From Mucilaginibacter gossypiicola (GTDB lineage Bacteria > Bacteroidota > Bacteroidia > Sphingobacteriales > Sphingobacteriaceae): a DNA stretch of 64,000 bases. The translations under genes were made by a program, and so were the position numbers. Each line of letters starts with the position of its first letter. Within the stretch, counting starts at the first letter, position 1. Under the pieces are notes generated by a model. The model was not told where the DNA came from, searched no databases, and saw only the letters and a list, made by a program, of their open reading frames with translations. Below, in pieces: positions 53,489-63,162 of this stretch. The stretch lies in contig NZ_FOCL01000005.1 of the NCBI RefSeq assembly GCF_900110105.1, positions 496,001-560,000 of the forward strand, read 5' to 3'.

Positions 53489-54646
53489 ATGACCGAAACT
53501 AATATTAACCTGTTTCTCCAATTTGCTAATCCTATGAAGAAAATCGCTCACCGCCAAATTTTAAAAGCTATAAAATTCAGCTCGTTTAAATTGCTTGCTG
53601 TAAGCTTCTTATGGATACCGATAGTTTTTACCGCGACCAAATGTCAGGCACAGGCTACGCCTTCACGTTCGCTGCTTGCACTTTCAAAAAGTGATCATAC
53701 CCTGGCTATCATCGATCCGGTTAACCTGAAAGTTATCGCGCGTGTTCCTGTAGGATCTGATCCTCATGAGGTTATTGCATCGGCTGATGGAAAGACCGCG
53801 TATGTTTCCATCTATGGAGGTGGAAGCCTGCACGAGTTGAGCGTGGTTGACCTTGTAGCGCAAAAAGCTTTGCCTGCCATTGACACTAAACCATTGATGG
53901 GGCCACACGGGCTAACATTTGCAGGAGGAAAAGTTTGGTTCTCGGCCGAGGGGGCTAAAGCAGTTGGCCGTTACGATCCCGCTACCGGTAAATTTGACTG
54001 GGCCATGGGAACGGGCCAGAACAGAACGCATATGATCTATGTAACCAATGACGGGAAAAAGGTTTACACTACAAACGTTTCGTCGGCAACAGTAAGCATT
54101 TTGGAGGATAGCCTGCTGAAGCCGATGGGGCCTCCGGGAGGAGGGGTTCCTCCTGCGGGCGCAACACCTCCGCCCGGGTTTGCACCTCCGGCACGCCATG
54201 ATTGGATACAGACAGTTATCCCGGTAGCCAAAGGCTCCGAGGGTTTTGATGTTTCGCCTGATGGTCGTGAACTATGGACTGCAGGAGCAGAGGACGGTAA
54301 TATTTCAATCATCGATATCGCCGCCAAAAAGGTAACTACTACAAATGATGCGAAGGTTGTGGGTGCCAACAGGCTTCAATTTACACCGGATGGTAAGCGC
54401 GTATTGGTTACCAGCCTCCGCACCGGCGACCTGTTTATTTTTGATGCGGTATCGCACCAGGAGTTGAAACGTATAAATACCGGGCATGGCGCTGCTGGTA
54501 TTCTGGTTGATGATGACGGATCACGCGCATTTATCGGCTGCACCGGCGATAATTATGTGGCGGTGATAGATCTCAATAAATTAGAAGTGACCGGGCATAT
54601 TGATATACGCGGGGCCGATGGGTTGGCTTGGGCGGTTAGGCGATAG
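53489..54646 (+). CDS. YncE-like beta-propeller protein, exported
   Basis: Seven-bladed propeller of 385 aa of the YncE/PQQ-like family. Blades are visible in repeated patterns such as 'SKSDHTLAIIDPVNLKVIARVPVGSDPHEV', 'DGKTAYVS', 'DGKKVYTTNVSSATVSILED', 'SPDGRELWTAGAEDGNISIIDIAAKKV' and 'DDDGSRAFIGCTGDNYVAVIDL'. A Gly/Pro-rich insertion ('GPPGGGVPPAGATPPPGF') sits in one blade. The signal peptide ends 'KCQAQ'; a second ATG at 53534 gives a shorter, more usual signal. Ligand unknown. Confidence 0.85.
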   Translation: MTETNINLFLQFANPMKKIAHRQILKAIKFSSFKLLAVSFLWIPIVFTATKCQAQATPSRSLLALSKSDHTLAIIDPVNLKVIARVPVGSDPHEVIASADGKTAYVSIYGGGSLHELSVVDLVAQKALPAIDTKPLMGPHGLTFAGGKVWFSAEGAKAVGRYDPATGKFDWAMGTGQNRTHMIYVTNDGKKVYTTNVSSATVSILEDSLLKPMGPPGGGVPPAGATPPPGFAPPARHDWIQTVIPVAKGSEGFDVSPDGRELWTAGAEDGNISIIDIAAKKVTTTNDAKVVGANRLQFTPDGKRVLVTSLRTGDLFIFDAVSHQELKRINTGHGAAGILVDDDGSRAFIGCTGDNYVAVIDLNKLEVTGHIDIRGADGLAWAVRR

Positions 54647-54683
54647 CAGGCTATATCAATTCATATTGAAAATGGGTAATGCT

Positions 54684-54723
54684 TTGACTCCGATACAAGA
54701 GTGAATTTTAGTATCGGAGTCAA
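54684..54723. terminator. Hairpin between convergent genes
   Basis: A perfect 13-bp stem TTGACTCCGATAC (54684-54696) / GTATCGGAGTCAA (54711-54723) lies between the YncE-like gene and the convergent outer-membrane gene. There is no long T-run. Confidence 0.5.
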
Positions 54724-54744
54724 GCCATAAAATATCCGGGATCA

Positions 54745-55671
54745 TCAAAATTGATAACTAAGCCCACCCTGAAATAAAAATGAGTTTTTATTATAAGAAA
54801 TATTAGCCACTCGGTCATTAAGTTTCGCAAACCCTTCAAAGGGTACCTTCTGATCCATATTAAAAGTTTCAAGCCTTTGCATAAAAGTATGGCCGGCTAC
54901 CGCGGTGAATTTCCATCTTCTGCCCAATGTGAGGTCATATAATAGGCCGGCGCTGTTTTGACGTAAATGCAGGTACTGTGGCTGGTCGTTAGTATTAAGG
55001 CGGTACATGCTTCCGCCAATGGCCATAGTTACGCCGAGTGATTGTGAGCTTGAAAGCCTGCGTTTTAAAGATGCCCTTGAAGGTAAAACAGCGGTAAAGT
55101 TCCAATTATCACTAATAGTCCAGTCAAAATCGGGGAGGGGCAACAGGAACTGGCCCGAATAGTTCCGGGTGTATACCAATGTAACACCCCATTTAAAAGA
55201 TTTGCTTGACCGAAAGCCCAGGCGTATACCGAGTGTATACAAGATGTCATTGGCTTCGATCCCGCGTTTAAAATCCGAACCGGCTGTAGCTAAGCCAATA
55301 AACGAAATTGCTTTGGTTCGGGATAGTGAATAATTCAGCAATAACGGGATAGTAACAGAATGAAAAGTACTCTCGCCAATTTTTTCCTCATTTGAAAGGA
55401 ACAGGCCCCGGTAACGGATCCCGGTTTTTACTAAAACGGAGTTTTCAGAAGAAAAATCTTTATAAACGGGGATACCTACATCTGCTATCGGCTGCTGCAT
55501 GGTTATGGTATTGCTATTTACTTTAACAGGGCTAACAATATCGGTTACGTTAACACCGCCGAGAAAGGGAGAGGTGGTCAAAAATTTTTTATGTTTTGCC
55601 GTATCCGGACTTTGGCAATAAGAAAGTATGGGCAATAAAAATCCGGTCAGAATAAAAACGTATTTTTTCAT
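54745..55671 (-). CDS. Outer-membrane protein, DUF6268-like
   Basis: A 308-aa exported protein with a signal peptide ending 'LSYCQ'. Beta-barrel-like strands ('VTIPLLLNYSLSRTKAISFIGLATAG', 'WGVTLVYTRNYSGQF', 'GVTMAIGGSMYRL') end in 'QGGLSYQF', a terminal Phe typical of barrel insertion. The layout resembles DUF6268 proteins. It is downstream of the MarR gene with a 41-bp gap, so MarR may control it. Confidence 0.75.
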   Translation of the reverse strand: MKKYVFILTGFLLPILSYCQSPDTAKHKKFLTTSPFLGGVNVTDIVSPVKVNSNTITMQQPIADVGIPVYKDFSSENSVLVKTGIRYRGLFLSNEEKIGESTFHSVTIPLLLNYSLSRTKAISFIGLATAGSDFKRGIEANDILYTLGIRLGFRSSKSFKWGVTLVYTRNYSGQFLLPLPDFDWTISDNWNFTAVLPSRASLKRRLSSSQSLGVTMAIGGSMYRLNTNDQPQYLHLRQNSAGLLYDLTLGRRWKFTAVAGHTFMQRLETFNMDQKVPFEGFAKLNDRVANISYNKNSFLFQGGLSYQF

Positions 55672-55712
55672 ATCTGTTAATTTGTTTTAAAGTTTATGGG
55701 AGATGCTGTTGA

Positions 55713-56159
55713 TTACATAGGCGTAACTGCCGAAATTAGTTTCTTCATCAGGTAATCGAGTTGCTTTTTTTCTTCGGTAGTAAATTCTGCCGTTAAAGCG
55801 GTATCAAATTTTTCAATAACAATGTCGGCCTGTACAGAAAGCTTTTGACCATAGTCTGTTAATTCAACACGCGTTTTCCGTTTGTCACTAATGTCCTGAT
55901 CCACTTTCACCATATCATTTTTAAGCAAAAAGGCTACTGTTCTGTTAACGGAGGCTTTATCGCGTTGCAGTTTGTAGCATATTTCCTGCTGTGAGGCAGG
56001 CCCGGTGTAATAAAGGCTAAGTAAAACCTGTAATTGATCCATCTCCAGGGGAAAGTCCTGAGCACGGAAAACCTTATCACACTCCCGGCGCAACCTGTTT
56101 GAAACCGCCCCAATTTGGGCGATTAAATACGGGGGAAGAGGATTATTGTTTTGATCCAT
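55713..56159 (-). CDS. MarR-family transcriptional regulator
   Basis: A 148-aa winged-helix regulator. The DNA-binding segment is 'ASQQEICYKLQRDKASVNRTVAFLLKNDMV', followed by the wing 'DKRKTRVELTDYGQ'. The start was set at the ATG 'MDQNNNPLPPY' instead of a frame extension into the promoter. Its promoter is covered by a 14-bp perfect palindrome (56171-56202), a likely autoregulatory operator. It is divergent from the GH78 gene. Confidence 0.93.
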   Translation of the reverse strand: MDQNNNPLPPYLIAQIGAVSNRLRRECDKVFRAQDFPLEMDQLQVLLSLYYTGPASQQEICYKLQRDKASVNRTVAFLLKNDMVKVDQDISDKRKTRVELTDYGQKLSVQADIVIEKFDTALTAEFTTEEKKQLDYLMKKLISAVTPM

Positions 56160-56163
56160 AATA

Positions 56164-56202
56164 CAAAAGTAAACAAATGGTTGATGTATCAACCATTTGT
56201 TT
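56164..56202 (-). promoter_or_regulatory. MarR operator palindrome over promoter
   Basis: AAACAAATGGTTGA (56171-56184) and TCAACCATTTGTTT (56189-56202) form perfect arms around a 4-bp centre. On the minus strand TACTTTTG (56171-56164) and a TTG at 56192-56190 form a -7/-33 pair with an 18-bp spacer, so a bound MarR dimer would block RNA polymerase. Confidence 0.7.
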
Positions 56203-56308
56203 TTAAAAATAATATACACTGATATATCAATGGGGTAGGTACAGGACAGTTATGCGCTATTTAATACGCATATTGCTTTATCCAATTATTTTTACTGTAA
56301 ACCCAATT

Positions 56309-59300
56309 ATGACAAAAAATCGCGCCCCGATAGCCAAACCGGTTGTCCTGATTTTATTACTGCTATTTTCATTCATACAAATTAACCTTTACGGCGCTGT
56401 AACGGCCCCCCGGATAGTTAACCTGCAGGTGGAGTATACAGATCATCCTATCGGTATTGATGTTAAACTGCCGCGGTTTAGCTGGCAGATGCTCGCGCCC
56501 GAAGTTGTAAGGGGATATACGCAGGTTGCTTATCAGATCACTGTAAAAGATCCGCAGGGAAAAATAGTATGGAACAGCAATAAAATAAAAAGCGGAACTG
56601 CCCTGGCTGTGGTTTATGCAGGTTCTCCGCTTAAAGCAGCAGCCCGCTATAACTGGACGGTAAATGTATGGGATCAGGCGGGAGGTGTTTCATCCGCAAG
56701 TTCATGGTTTGAAACAGGGTTGATGAATACCGGCATGTCGGCCTGGGATGGTGCGCAGTGGATTGGGGGAGGGGATAACGACCTGGTGCTGTATGCTCAT
56801 TATTTGCCGCTGTACAACCTGAAATATAAAGTAGCAATTGCTCCGGGCAGTTCAAAGGCAAGTATTGTTTTCGCCGCAAATGATCCTCGTTTGATGGATA
56901 GCAACCGGAACGTTTTCCAGCTTGCCAATAAAAAGAACCAGTCGTATTTTAAGGTTGAGCTGGATGTTTCAGGTTTGGAACAGGGAGGCAATGCGCGGAT
57001 CAATGTATACAGGGCCGGGTATTCGGAAAAAGATACATTGGGTAAAGTATTTAAAAGCTTCCCGGTAAAAACCGATCTGATTGGCAACAACAATAAAAAC
57101 AAGCAGCATTCGATACTAATCCATAACGAGTTTGGTACACTTTCGTTTACTGTTGATGATGATAAAACATTTTTGGCCGATGAAAAAAATGGAACAGCGG
57201 TAGCCCGCCCGGTATCGGCAAATCGCGGAGCCGTGATAACGCTTAACCCGCTTGGTCCGGGGCATGATGTAATATCATACGGAATGCTTGGCGAGATAGG
57301 TTTTTCTGTAGATCAGGGACAAAAGGCTGAATTTTCTGATCTTACTGTTTCCAATATCAGGTCTCCGCGGAGTACTTTATTTAGCGAAAAACCTGAAGAA
57401 AATAACTACAGCGGAATTTTTAAAGAAGCGGTTGCCGCTCCATCGTCAGGGTTGGTTATAAAAGATGCAAAATATGAAGTAAGCGGCGGGAGTGCCGGGG
57501 CATTTATCCTTGCCGATCCCAGCCATAATGCTATGCCAATGCTGCGCTCGGTGTTTAATGCCGATAAAAGTATTTCGCAAGCCAGGCTTTATGTAACCGC
57601 AAGGGGGATTTATGAAATCTATCTTAATGGCAAGCGGGTTGGTAACGATTATTATAATCCGGGTCTTACTCAATATAACAAAACCCACCTTTACCAAACC
57701 TATGATGTAACTGGTATGGTAAGTAAAGGGAAAAATGCGATTGGTGCTATGCTTGGTGAGGGCTGGTGGAGTGGTTTGCTGAGTTATGGCAATGTCTGGA
57801 ACCATTTTGGCGACAGGCAATCTTTATTGGCCAAGCTGGTAATTACTTATACCGATGGTTCGGAGGAGGTGATCAAAACCAACGACAAAAGTTGGAAATA
57901 TTTTAACCATGGCCCTGTTGTTTACAGCAGTCTGGATATGGGCGAGATTGATGACGCCACGCGGGAAGCTGCAGTTAAAGACTGGAACACGATAGCCTAT
58001 GATGATCGCAACTGGCAAAAAGCCACAGAGATATCGCTCAAAGGAACAATCTATGCCGGCGATGATGTTGACTATTTCGGAAAGAAGATCCCTCTTGATT
58101 TTGATCATATCTCGATGATTGGGCAGATTGGAACGTCGGCGGGAATTTATAAAACCCTTACTGCAAAAGGAGTAAAAGAAGTTAGGAAAGGTGTTTATGT
58201 ATATGATATGGGGCAAAACTTTGTAGGTGTGCCTAAGATCAGCATTAAAAATGGTATTGCCGGAAAAAAACTAACCCTGCGTTATGCCGAGATCCTTTAC
58301 CCTAACCTGAAGGAATCGGGTAAAAATGTAGGTATGATCATGACCGAAAATTACCGCGCAGCCCTCAGCCAGGATATTTACATCATGAAGGACGGCGAGC
58401 AGGTGATCCAGCCGCATTTTACATCGCATGGTTATCAGTATATAGAAATCACCGGTACCGATAGCCCGCTGCCTCTTGATGATGTGCAGGGCTTGGCAAT
58501 CAGCTCGGTAAAGAAACTTACGGCCGATTATGCTACCTCCAATCCGAAGGTGGACAAACTATGGTCCAACCTAACATGGTCAAACATCGATAACTTTTTG
58601 ACCATACCAACAGATTGCCCTCAAAGGAATGAGCGGATGGGCTGGTCGGGCGATATCAGTATATTTTCGCGCACTGCCACTTATGTATCTAATGCAGATC
58701 AGTTTTTGCGCAGGCATATGCTGGCCATGCGCGACCTGCAAACTGAGCAGGGCAGGTTTACCGACATTGCACCTGTTGGCGGCGGCTTTGGCGGTGTGAT
58801 TTGGGGGAGTGCCGGGATTACCGTAGCCTGGGAATCTTATCTGCAATATAATGATGTAGCCCTGCTTGCTGAACATTATGATGCCATGAGCAAGTATATG
58901 GACTACGTGGACTCAACCATCGACCCCGAAACAGGTTTTAGCAAGGATGGGGTACTTGGCGATTGGCTTGGCCCGCAGTATATGCAGCTTGGTACTGCTT
59001 TCCCGGTTACGGCCTATCATGTTTATGATTTGGGCATCATGGCAAAAGTTGCCGGCGTTTTAGGCAAAAAAGATGACGCCGAAAAATTCAGGAAAAAATA
59101 TGAAGAGCGAAAAGCTTTCTTCAATAAAACATTTGTTAACGCCGATAAAAAGACGGTCGGCCTCATTGGCGGCGGGATGTTTGGCGAACCTGGTAAGAAG
59201 GAGTTTAAGGTTTCGGATACACAAACTGCCTATGCAACCGGTCTGGCACTGGGTGTATTCAACAACGAAAACGTCAGTTATATGGCCAAAAACCTACAAG

Positions 59301-59950
59301 CTGCTGTTGAACGTGAAAATAAAGATGATCAGGGGATTGTCCGTCCGGCTTATTCACTCATGACGGGGTTTGTGGGCACTGGCGGTATCAGTAAAGCGCT
59401 TTCAGATTATGGGCATTCAGAGGCGGCTTATAAGCTACTACAGAATGAACATTATCCTTCATGGTTATATGCAATTGATCAGGGCGCAACAACTATATGG
59501 GAAAGGCTAAATGGCTATACCGTTGAAAATGGCTTTGGCGGAAATAACAGCATGAATTCGTTTAACCACTATTCATTTGGTGCTATAGGCCAATGGCTGA
59601 TTGCTTATTCTATCGGGATCCAACGCGATGAACCTGGGTTTAAGAAATTTATTTTGCAGCCAGAACCAGATCCGACAGGTAAAATGACCTGGGCCAAAGG
59701 AGCGTATGATTCGCCCTATGGCCGTATAAACAGTGGCTGGTTGGTAAGCGGAAAAACATTAACTTATAACGCCACAGTTCCGGCAAATACAACCGCTACC
59801 CTGTTTTTACCCACAACCAATGCTAAACAAGTAACGGAAGGTGGCAAGCCTGTGGCAGGTGTAAAAGGCGTCAGCTTTATCAGGTTTGAAGGAAACAAAG
59901 CTGTTTATCGTTTAGCGTCGGGATCTTATGAGTTTAAAGCAACTTTGTGA
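56309..59950 (+). CDS. Alpha-L-rhamnosidase (GH78)
   Basis: Secreted glycoside hydrolase that removes terminal alpha-L-rhamnose. After a signal peptide ending 'INLYGA' come a beta-sandwich N-terminal domain, the rhamnosidase N domain ('ARLYVTARGIYEIYLNGKRVGNDYYNPG', 'GAMLGEGWWSG'), the (alpha/alpha)6 barrel with 'PTDCPQRNERMGWSGD' (about 770 from this start), and a general-base Glu candidate in 'TTIWERLNGY' (about 1065). A C-terminal beta-sandwich ends the chain. An upstream ATG at 56252 adds a second hydrophobic stretch and is less likely. Divergent from MarR, with the operator between them. Confidence 0.92.
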   Translation: MTKNRAPIAKPVVLILLLLFSFIQINLYGAVTAPRIVNLQVEYTDHPIGIDVKLPRFSWQMLAPEVVRGYTQVAYQITVKDPQGKIVWNSNKIKSGTALAVVYAGSPLKAAARYNWTVNVWDQAGGVSSASSWFETGLMNTGMSAWDGAQWIGGGDNDLVLYAHYLPLYNLKYKVAIAPGSSKASIVFAANDPRLMDSNRNVFQLANKKNQSYFKVELDVSGLEQGGNARINVYRAGYSEKDTLGKVFKSFPVKTDLIGNNNKNKQHSILIHNEFGTLSFTVDDDKTFLADEKNGTAVARPVSANRGAVITLNPLGPGHDVISYGMLGEIGFSVDQGQKAEFSDLTVSNIRSPRSTLFSEKPEENNYSGIFKEAVAAPSSGLVIKDAKYEVSGGSAGAFILADPSHNAMPMLRSVFNADKSISQARLYVTARGIYEIYLNGKRVGNDYYNPGLTQYNKTHLYQTYDVTGMVSKGKNAIGAMLGEGWWSGLLSYGNVWNHFGDRQSLLAKLVITYTDGSEEVIKTNDKSWKYFNHGPVVYSSLDMGEIDDATREAAVKDWNTIAYDDRNWQKATEISLKGTIYAGDDVDYFGKKIPLDFDHISMIGQIGTSAGIYKTLTAKGVKEVRKGVYVYDMGQNFVGVPKISIKNGIAGKKLTLRYAEILYPNLKESGKNVGMIMTENYRAALSQDIYIMKDGEQVIQPHFTSHGYQYIEITGTDSPLPLDDVQGLAISSVKKLTADYATSNPKVDKLWSNLTWSNIDNFLTIPTDCPQRNERMGWSGDISIFSRTATYVSNADQFLRRHMLAMRDLQTEQGRFTDIAPVGGGFGGVIWGSAGITVAWESYLQYNDVALLAEHYDAMSKYMDYVDSTIDPETGFSKDGVLGDWLGPQYMQLGTAFPVTAYHVYDLGIMAKVAGVLGKKDDAEKFRKKYEERKAFFNKTFVNADKKTVGLIGGGMFGEPGKKEFKVSDTQTAYATGLALGVFNNENVSYMAKNLQAAVERENKDDQGIVRPAYSLMTGFVGTGGISKALSDYGHSEAAYKLLQNEHYPSWLYAIDQGATTIWERLNGYTVENGFGGNNSMNSFNHYSFGAIGQWLIAYSIGIQRDEPGFKKFILQPEPDPTGKMTWAKGAYDSPYGRINSGWLVSGKTLTYNATVPANTTATLFLPTTNAKQVTEGGKPVAGVKGVSFIRFEGNKAVYRLASGSYEFKATL

Positions 59951-59966
59951 CAATGTGCGGGAAGAT

Positions 59967-60020
59967 TTTTGGAAGTATTGATCGCAAGGATTAGGAACCC
60001 GGTGATCAATACTTCCAAAA
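59967..60020. terminator. Long hairpin between convergent genes
   Basis: A perfect 17-bp stem TTTTGGAAGTATTGATC (59967-59983) / GATCAATACTTCCAAAA (60004-60020) with a 20-nt loop lies between the GH78 gene and the convergent cupin gene. It can act on both strands. Confidence 0.6.
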
Positions 60021-60034
60021 TTTCCAACCAAATT

Positions 60035-60445
60035 TCACTTGATTAATGTTACAAGTGGTTTATCTTTTTCAACAATATAAGTAGCAAGTTCACTTGCTTT
60101 GGTAGTGCCTATATTTTTTACGGCGTGTATGGTTCCGTAGGGAATAAATAAAACGTCGCCAGCTTTGAGCGTTACCGGTTGTTTGCCCTCTACCTGGTAT
60201 TCTAACACGCCTTCAAGTACATAAATAATTTCTTCGCCGGGATGCTTGTGCTGCGGATAAGCCTGTCCTTTTTCAATATCTACACGAATCTGCACCATTT
60301 CGCGGCCCGGTGTACTGAGGTCATGACGCTGTAACTCTGTGCGGCCGTTTACAGTTTGCTGAGCCATAACAAATGACGGAAACATAAAAACTGCAAGGGC
60401 AGCAATAAGGATGGCAGTAGCCGGTTTGTTTTTGTTAGTCTTCAT
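60035..60445 (-). CDS. Exported cupin-domain protein
   Basis: A 136-aa cupin with a signal peptide ending 'SFVMAQ'. The metal-binding cupin motif is 'QHKHPGEEIIYVLEGVLEY' (two His and Glu), and the second motif is 'AGDVLFIPYGTIHAVKN' with the third His. The ATG 'MKTNKNKPA' was chosen over a longer frame. Periplasmic location is predicted; substrate unknown. Not obviously linked to the GH78 gene beyond proximity. Confidence 0.88.
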   Translation of the reverse strand: MKTNKNKPATAILIAALAVFMFPSFVMAQQTVNGRTELQRHDLSTPGREMVQIRVDIEKGQAYPQHKHPGEEIIYVLEGVLEYQVEGKQPVTLKAGDVLFIPYGTIHAVKNIGTTKASELATYIVEKDKPLVTLIK

Positions 60446-60589
60446 AGCTTTTGGTTTTAATTTTAGTAAAGCTACGGGCTCAAACAACTTTTAAGTAGTG
60501 CCATTTCCATGAACCGGGCTAAACTCCCCTTAAACCAGACATTCGTAATCTTGAAAAGGATAGCATGTACTTAATAATGAAATGATTTG

Positions 60590-63037
60590 TCAATGTGCCC
60601 TGCCTTGTTCGCTCTCGGCTCCGCCGGTATTACGTTTGGCGGGTACGCTGATTGATTTGCCGAAGCTATAGGTAAAGGTGAGGGTAGCTACCTGGGTATC
60701 CACAAAGTTGTGGTAAGTTGCGGTTGCGCCTACAATATTGGTAATGGTGCCGCTTGGGCTAAATGATTTAAAGATATCCCGCATATTGAATTTGATGGTT
60801 CCTTTATTGTTCAATATTTTTTTCTGAATAGCCGCGTTGAGCATTCCGGTAGGAATGGAAACAAACTGGCCGTAAGTGCCGCTTGTGTTATAAAAGCCGC
60901 TTAACTCGGCGCTCCATGTTTTGGATAAAGTGAATTGATTATTGCCATTGGCGCTAAAGGTAGTTTTAGACTCGTTGAGATAACCGGAATAAAATGCACC
61001 CTGGTAAGTATTATTATAAACCTCTGCATATAAATTGACAGACCACCATTTGGCGGGCTGGAGGTTACTGCTGATAGAAAAATCTAATGTTTTTTGCTTC
61101 CCTATGTTGCCAGTGGTACTGATAAATGTATTATCAACTTTATGGATGGTTTCATTTTGAACATCAGTTGTACGATTATAGGCAACTGCTACCGTAAACA
61201 GGCTCTTGAAGCTATAAGCCAGTTTATAATCGTCGGTAAACTGTGGTTTCAGAAAGGGGTTGCCCGAAAAGTAGGTAAACTTATCTACAAAAAAGGTAAA
61301 TGGATTTAAGCTTCCATAACTCGGCCTGCCAATCCTGCGGCCATATGAAGCAACCAGTACGTTATGGCCTGCTGTATCAAGGTTGTAGGAAAAATAGGCG
61401 GTTGGGAAAATGTTGGTGTAATGCTTAACAAATGATGAATCGGCCTTTTGCGCATTACCAAGCTGATGCCCGTCGCCGTTGGTGTTTTCCAAGCGCAACC
61501 CTGTTTGTAATGAGAACCTGCCAAATGTTTTATTGAAGTTCAGATAAGCTGCATTGATATTCTCTTTATATAAAAAACGATTGGTGTTGTTGTAATCAAT
61601 AGTGCTGATGTTATCGACCACATTAAAATAATTAGCAGCATTATCGGTATTTACATAACTGCTCTTTATGCCGACTTCCAGTTTGGCTTTACCCTTAAGG
61701 GGATGTGTATAATCAACCTTTGCCGAATAGATATTGATAGTAGCGGGCAGATCATCTTTAATTGTTTGCGAATTTGTTAAGGTACCATCGGGCAAAAAAG
61801 TATTGTTTACAAAAAACTGGTTACTGCCTGATATATCGCGGATATAATCCAGGTCAAATGTGAGTGCCCTGCCAGCGCTGTCAAACTTGTGGGTATAGTT
61901 TACGTTGATCCCTTTGCTGTCAAACTTATTTTGGGAAGTGTTGAGGGTGTTGATAGTTGAATCCAATTCGCCGGTTTTGCCATATAGTAAGCTGTAAACC
62001 GGGCTGCTGTCATGATCGCGCGAGATTGTACCGGTAAATACTACACCCCAGGTTGTTTTGGGAGATATAAAATAATCTAACCCAGCTTTGATATTGGTAT
62101 TATTGCTTGAGGGCCTGAAATAGGAAATATCCTGCAGTGAGGATGTTTGATTGCTGTTTTCGTCAAAATAATTGCGGTCTATTTCAAGTCTCCTGAATGT
62201 TTTCTGCTTATTGTAGGCTACGTTAGCAAAAAAGTTAACCTTATCTATCCGGTAGTTAAAGTTGATGCTTGCATCAGACCGGCCGTAAAAGCCCTGGGCT
62301 AAATTCACGGATGTTACTGCGTTAAATCCCCTATTGGTATTTTTCTTTGTTTTGATATTGATCACTCCCGCATTTCCAGCAGCGTCATACTTGGCCGGTG
62401 GGTTATCCATTAGCTCTATCTGATCTAAAGAGGAAGATGGCAGGGAGCGAAGGTAAGTAGCCAGGTTTGCTGCCGAAAGATAGGTGGGTTTATCATCAAT
62501 CATTACCAATACGCCGCTTTTTCCTTTAAAGGTGATGTTGCCGTCGGCATCTATCTGCACACCGGGTGTTTTTGACAATACTTCCAAAGCATTGGCTCCG
62601 GTGTTGGATATCAGCGCCCCAACGTTAACAACGGTGCGGTCGATCTTTTGCTGTACGTAAGATTTTTTGGCGGTTACGGATACCTCATTCAAGGTTTTCC
62701 CGCTTGGCGACAGCGTAATTGCAGGCAAGTTAACCGGCTTTTGCTGGCTGACTGCCACCTGGCTACTCACATGGGTTTTATAACCCATGTAAGTGGCCTT
62801 AATGATATAAGTATTGTTTTTTAAGTTTTGAAATGAGAAACTGCCATCCGCTTTAGCGAGGCTGGTACTAATCACCGTAGAATCTTTTGCTGCAAGTAAA
62901 ACCAGGGTGGCACCGTCGAGTGGTTTTTTAGCTTCATCGGATACAGTCCCCGAAATGCTGCCTCCTGTGGTTTGTGCTTGGGCACAGTTGAATAGAATTA
63001 GTGCGAATAAGGTGAAAAGTAGTTGCAGTCGTCTCAT
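60590..63037 (-). CDS. TonB-dependent receptor-like outer-membrane barrel
   Basis: Outer-membrane protein of 815 aa of the carboxypeptidase-regulatory/OMP-b-brl-3 type. The signal peptide ends 'NCAQA'. About residues 27-105 form the CarboxypepD-reg-like domain ('ISGTVSDEAKKPLDGATLVLL'), then a plug ('SNTGANALEVLSKTPGVQIDADGNITFKGKSGVLVMIDDKPTYL') and a barrel ending with 'ATLTFTYSFG' and a short tail. No SusD partner is present. The ligand is unknown, and a signalling STN domain is absent. Confidence 0.9.
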   Translation of the reverse strand: MRRLQLLFTLFALILFNCAQAQTTGGSISGTVSDEAKKPLDGATLVLLAAKDSTVISTSLAKADGSFSFQNLKNNTYIIKATYMGYKTHVSSQVAVSQQKPVNLPAITLSPSGKTLNEVSVTAKKSYVQQKIDRTVVNVGALISNTGANALEVLSKTPGVQIDADGNITFKGKSGVLVMIDDKPTYLSAANLATYLRSLPSSSLDQIELMDNPPAKYDAAGNAGVINIKTKKNTNRGFNAVTSVNLAQGFYGRSDASINFNYRIDKVNFFANVAYNKQKTFRRLEIDRNYFDENSNQTSSLQDISYFRPSSNNTNIKAGLDYFISPKTTWGVVFTGTISRDHDSSPVYSLLYGKTGELDSTINTLNTSQNKFDSKGINVNYTHKFDSAGRALTFDLDYIRDISGSNQFFVNNTFLPDGTLTNSQTIKDDLPATINIYSAKVDYTHPLKGKAKLEVGIKSSYVNTDNAANYFNVVDNISTIDYNNTNRFLYKENINAAYLNFNKTFGRFSLQTGLRLENTNGDGHQLGNAQKADSSFVKHYTNIFPTAYFSYNLDTAGHNVLVASYGRRIGRPSYGSLNPFTFFVDKFTYFSGNPFLKPQFTDDYKLAYSFKSLFTVAVAYNRTTDVQNETIHKVDNTFISTTGNIGKQKTLDFSISSNLQPAKWWSVNLYAEVYNNTYQGAFYSGYLNESKTTFSANGNNQFTLSKTWSAELSGFYNTSGTYGQFVSIPTGMLNAAIQKKILNNKGTIKFNMRDIFKSFSPSGTITNIVGATATYHNFVDTQVATLTFTYSFGKSISVPAKRNTGGAESEQGRAH

Positions 63038-63106
63038 AACTATGAGACAGCGTTTTCGCTGATATAGTTACAGCAATTTTTGCGATTTAATATTTGTTAT
63101 ATTTTT

Positions 63107-63129
63107 AAATACTAAAAATATTAGTATTT
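63107..63129. promoter_or_regulatory. Palindrome overlapping the 63163 promoter
   Basis: AAATACTAA (63107-63115) and TTAGTATTT (63121-63129) are perfect 9-bp arms around 5 nt. They lie in the -33 region of the promoter whose -7 is at 63133-63140, between divergent genes. A dimeric repressor site is likely; the regulator is unknown. Confidence 0.5.
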
Positions 63130-63132
63130 TTA

Positions 63133-63140
63133 TATCTTTG
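63133..63140 (+). promoter_or_regulatory. -7 element of the small gene/AlkB operon
   Basis: TATCTTTG fits TAnnTTTG and ends 22 nt before the ATG at 63163. Confidence 0.6.
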
Positions 63141-63162
63141 AGATGAGTTTATATAGTTTAAA

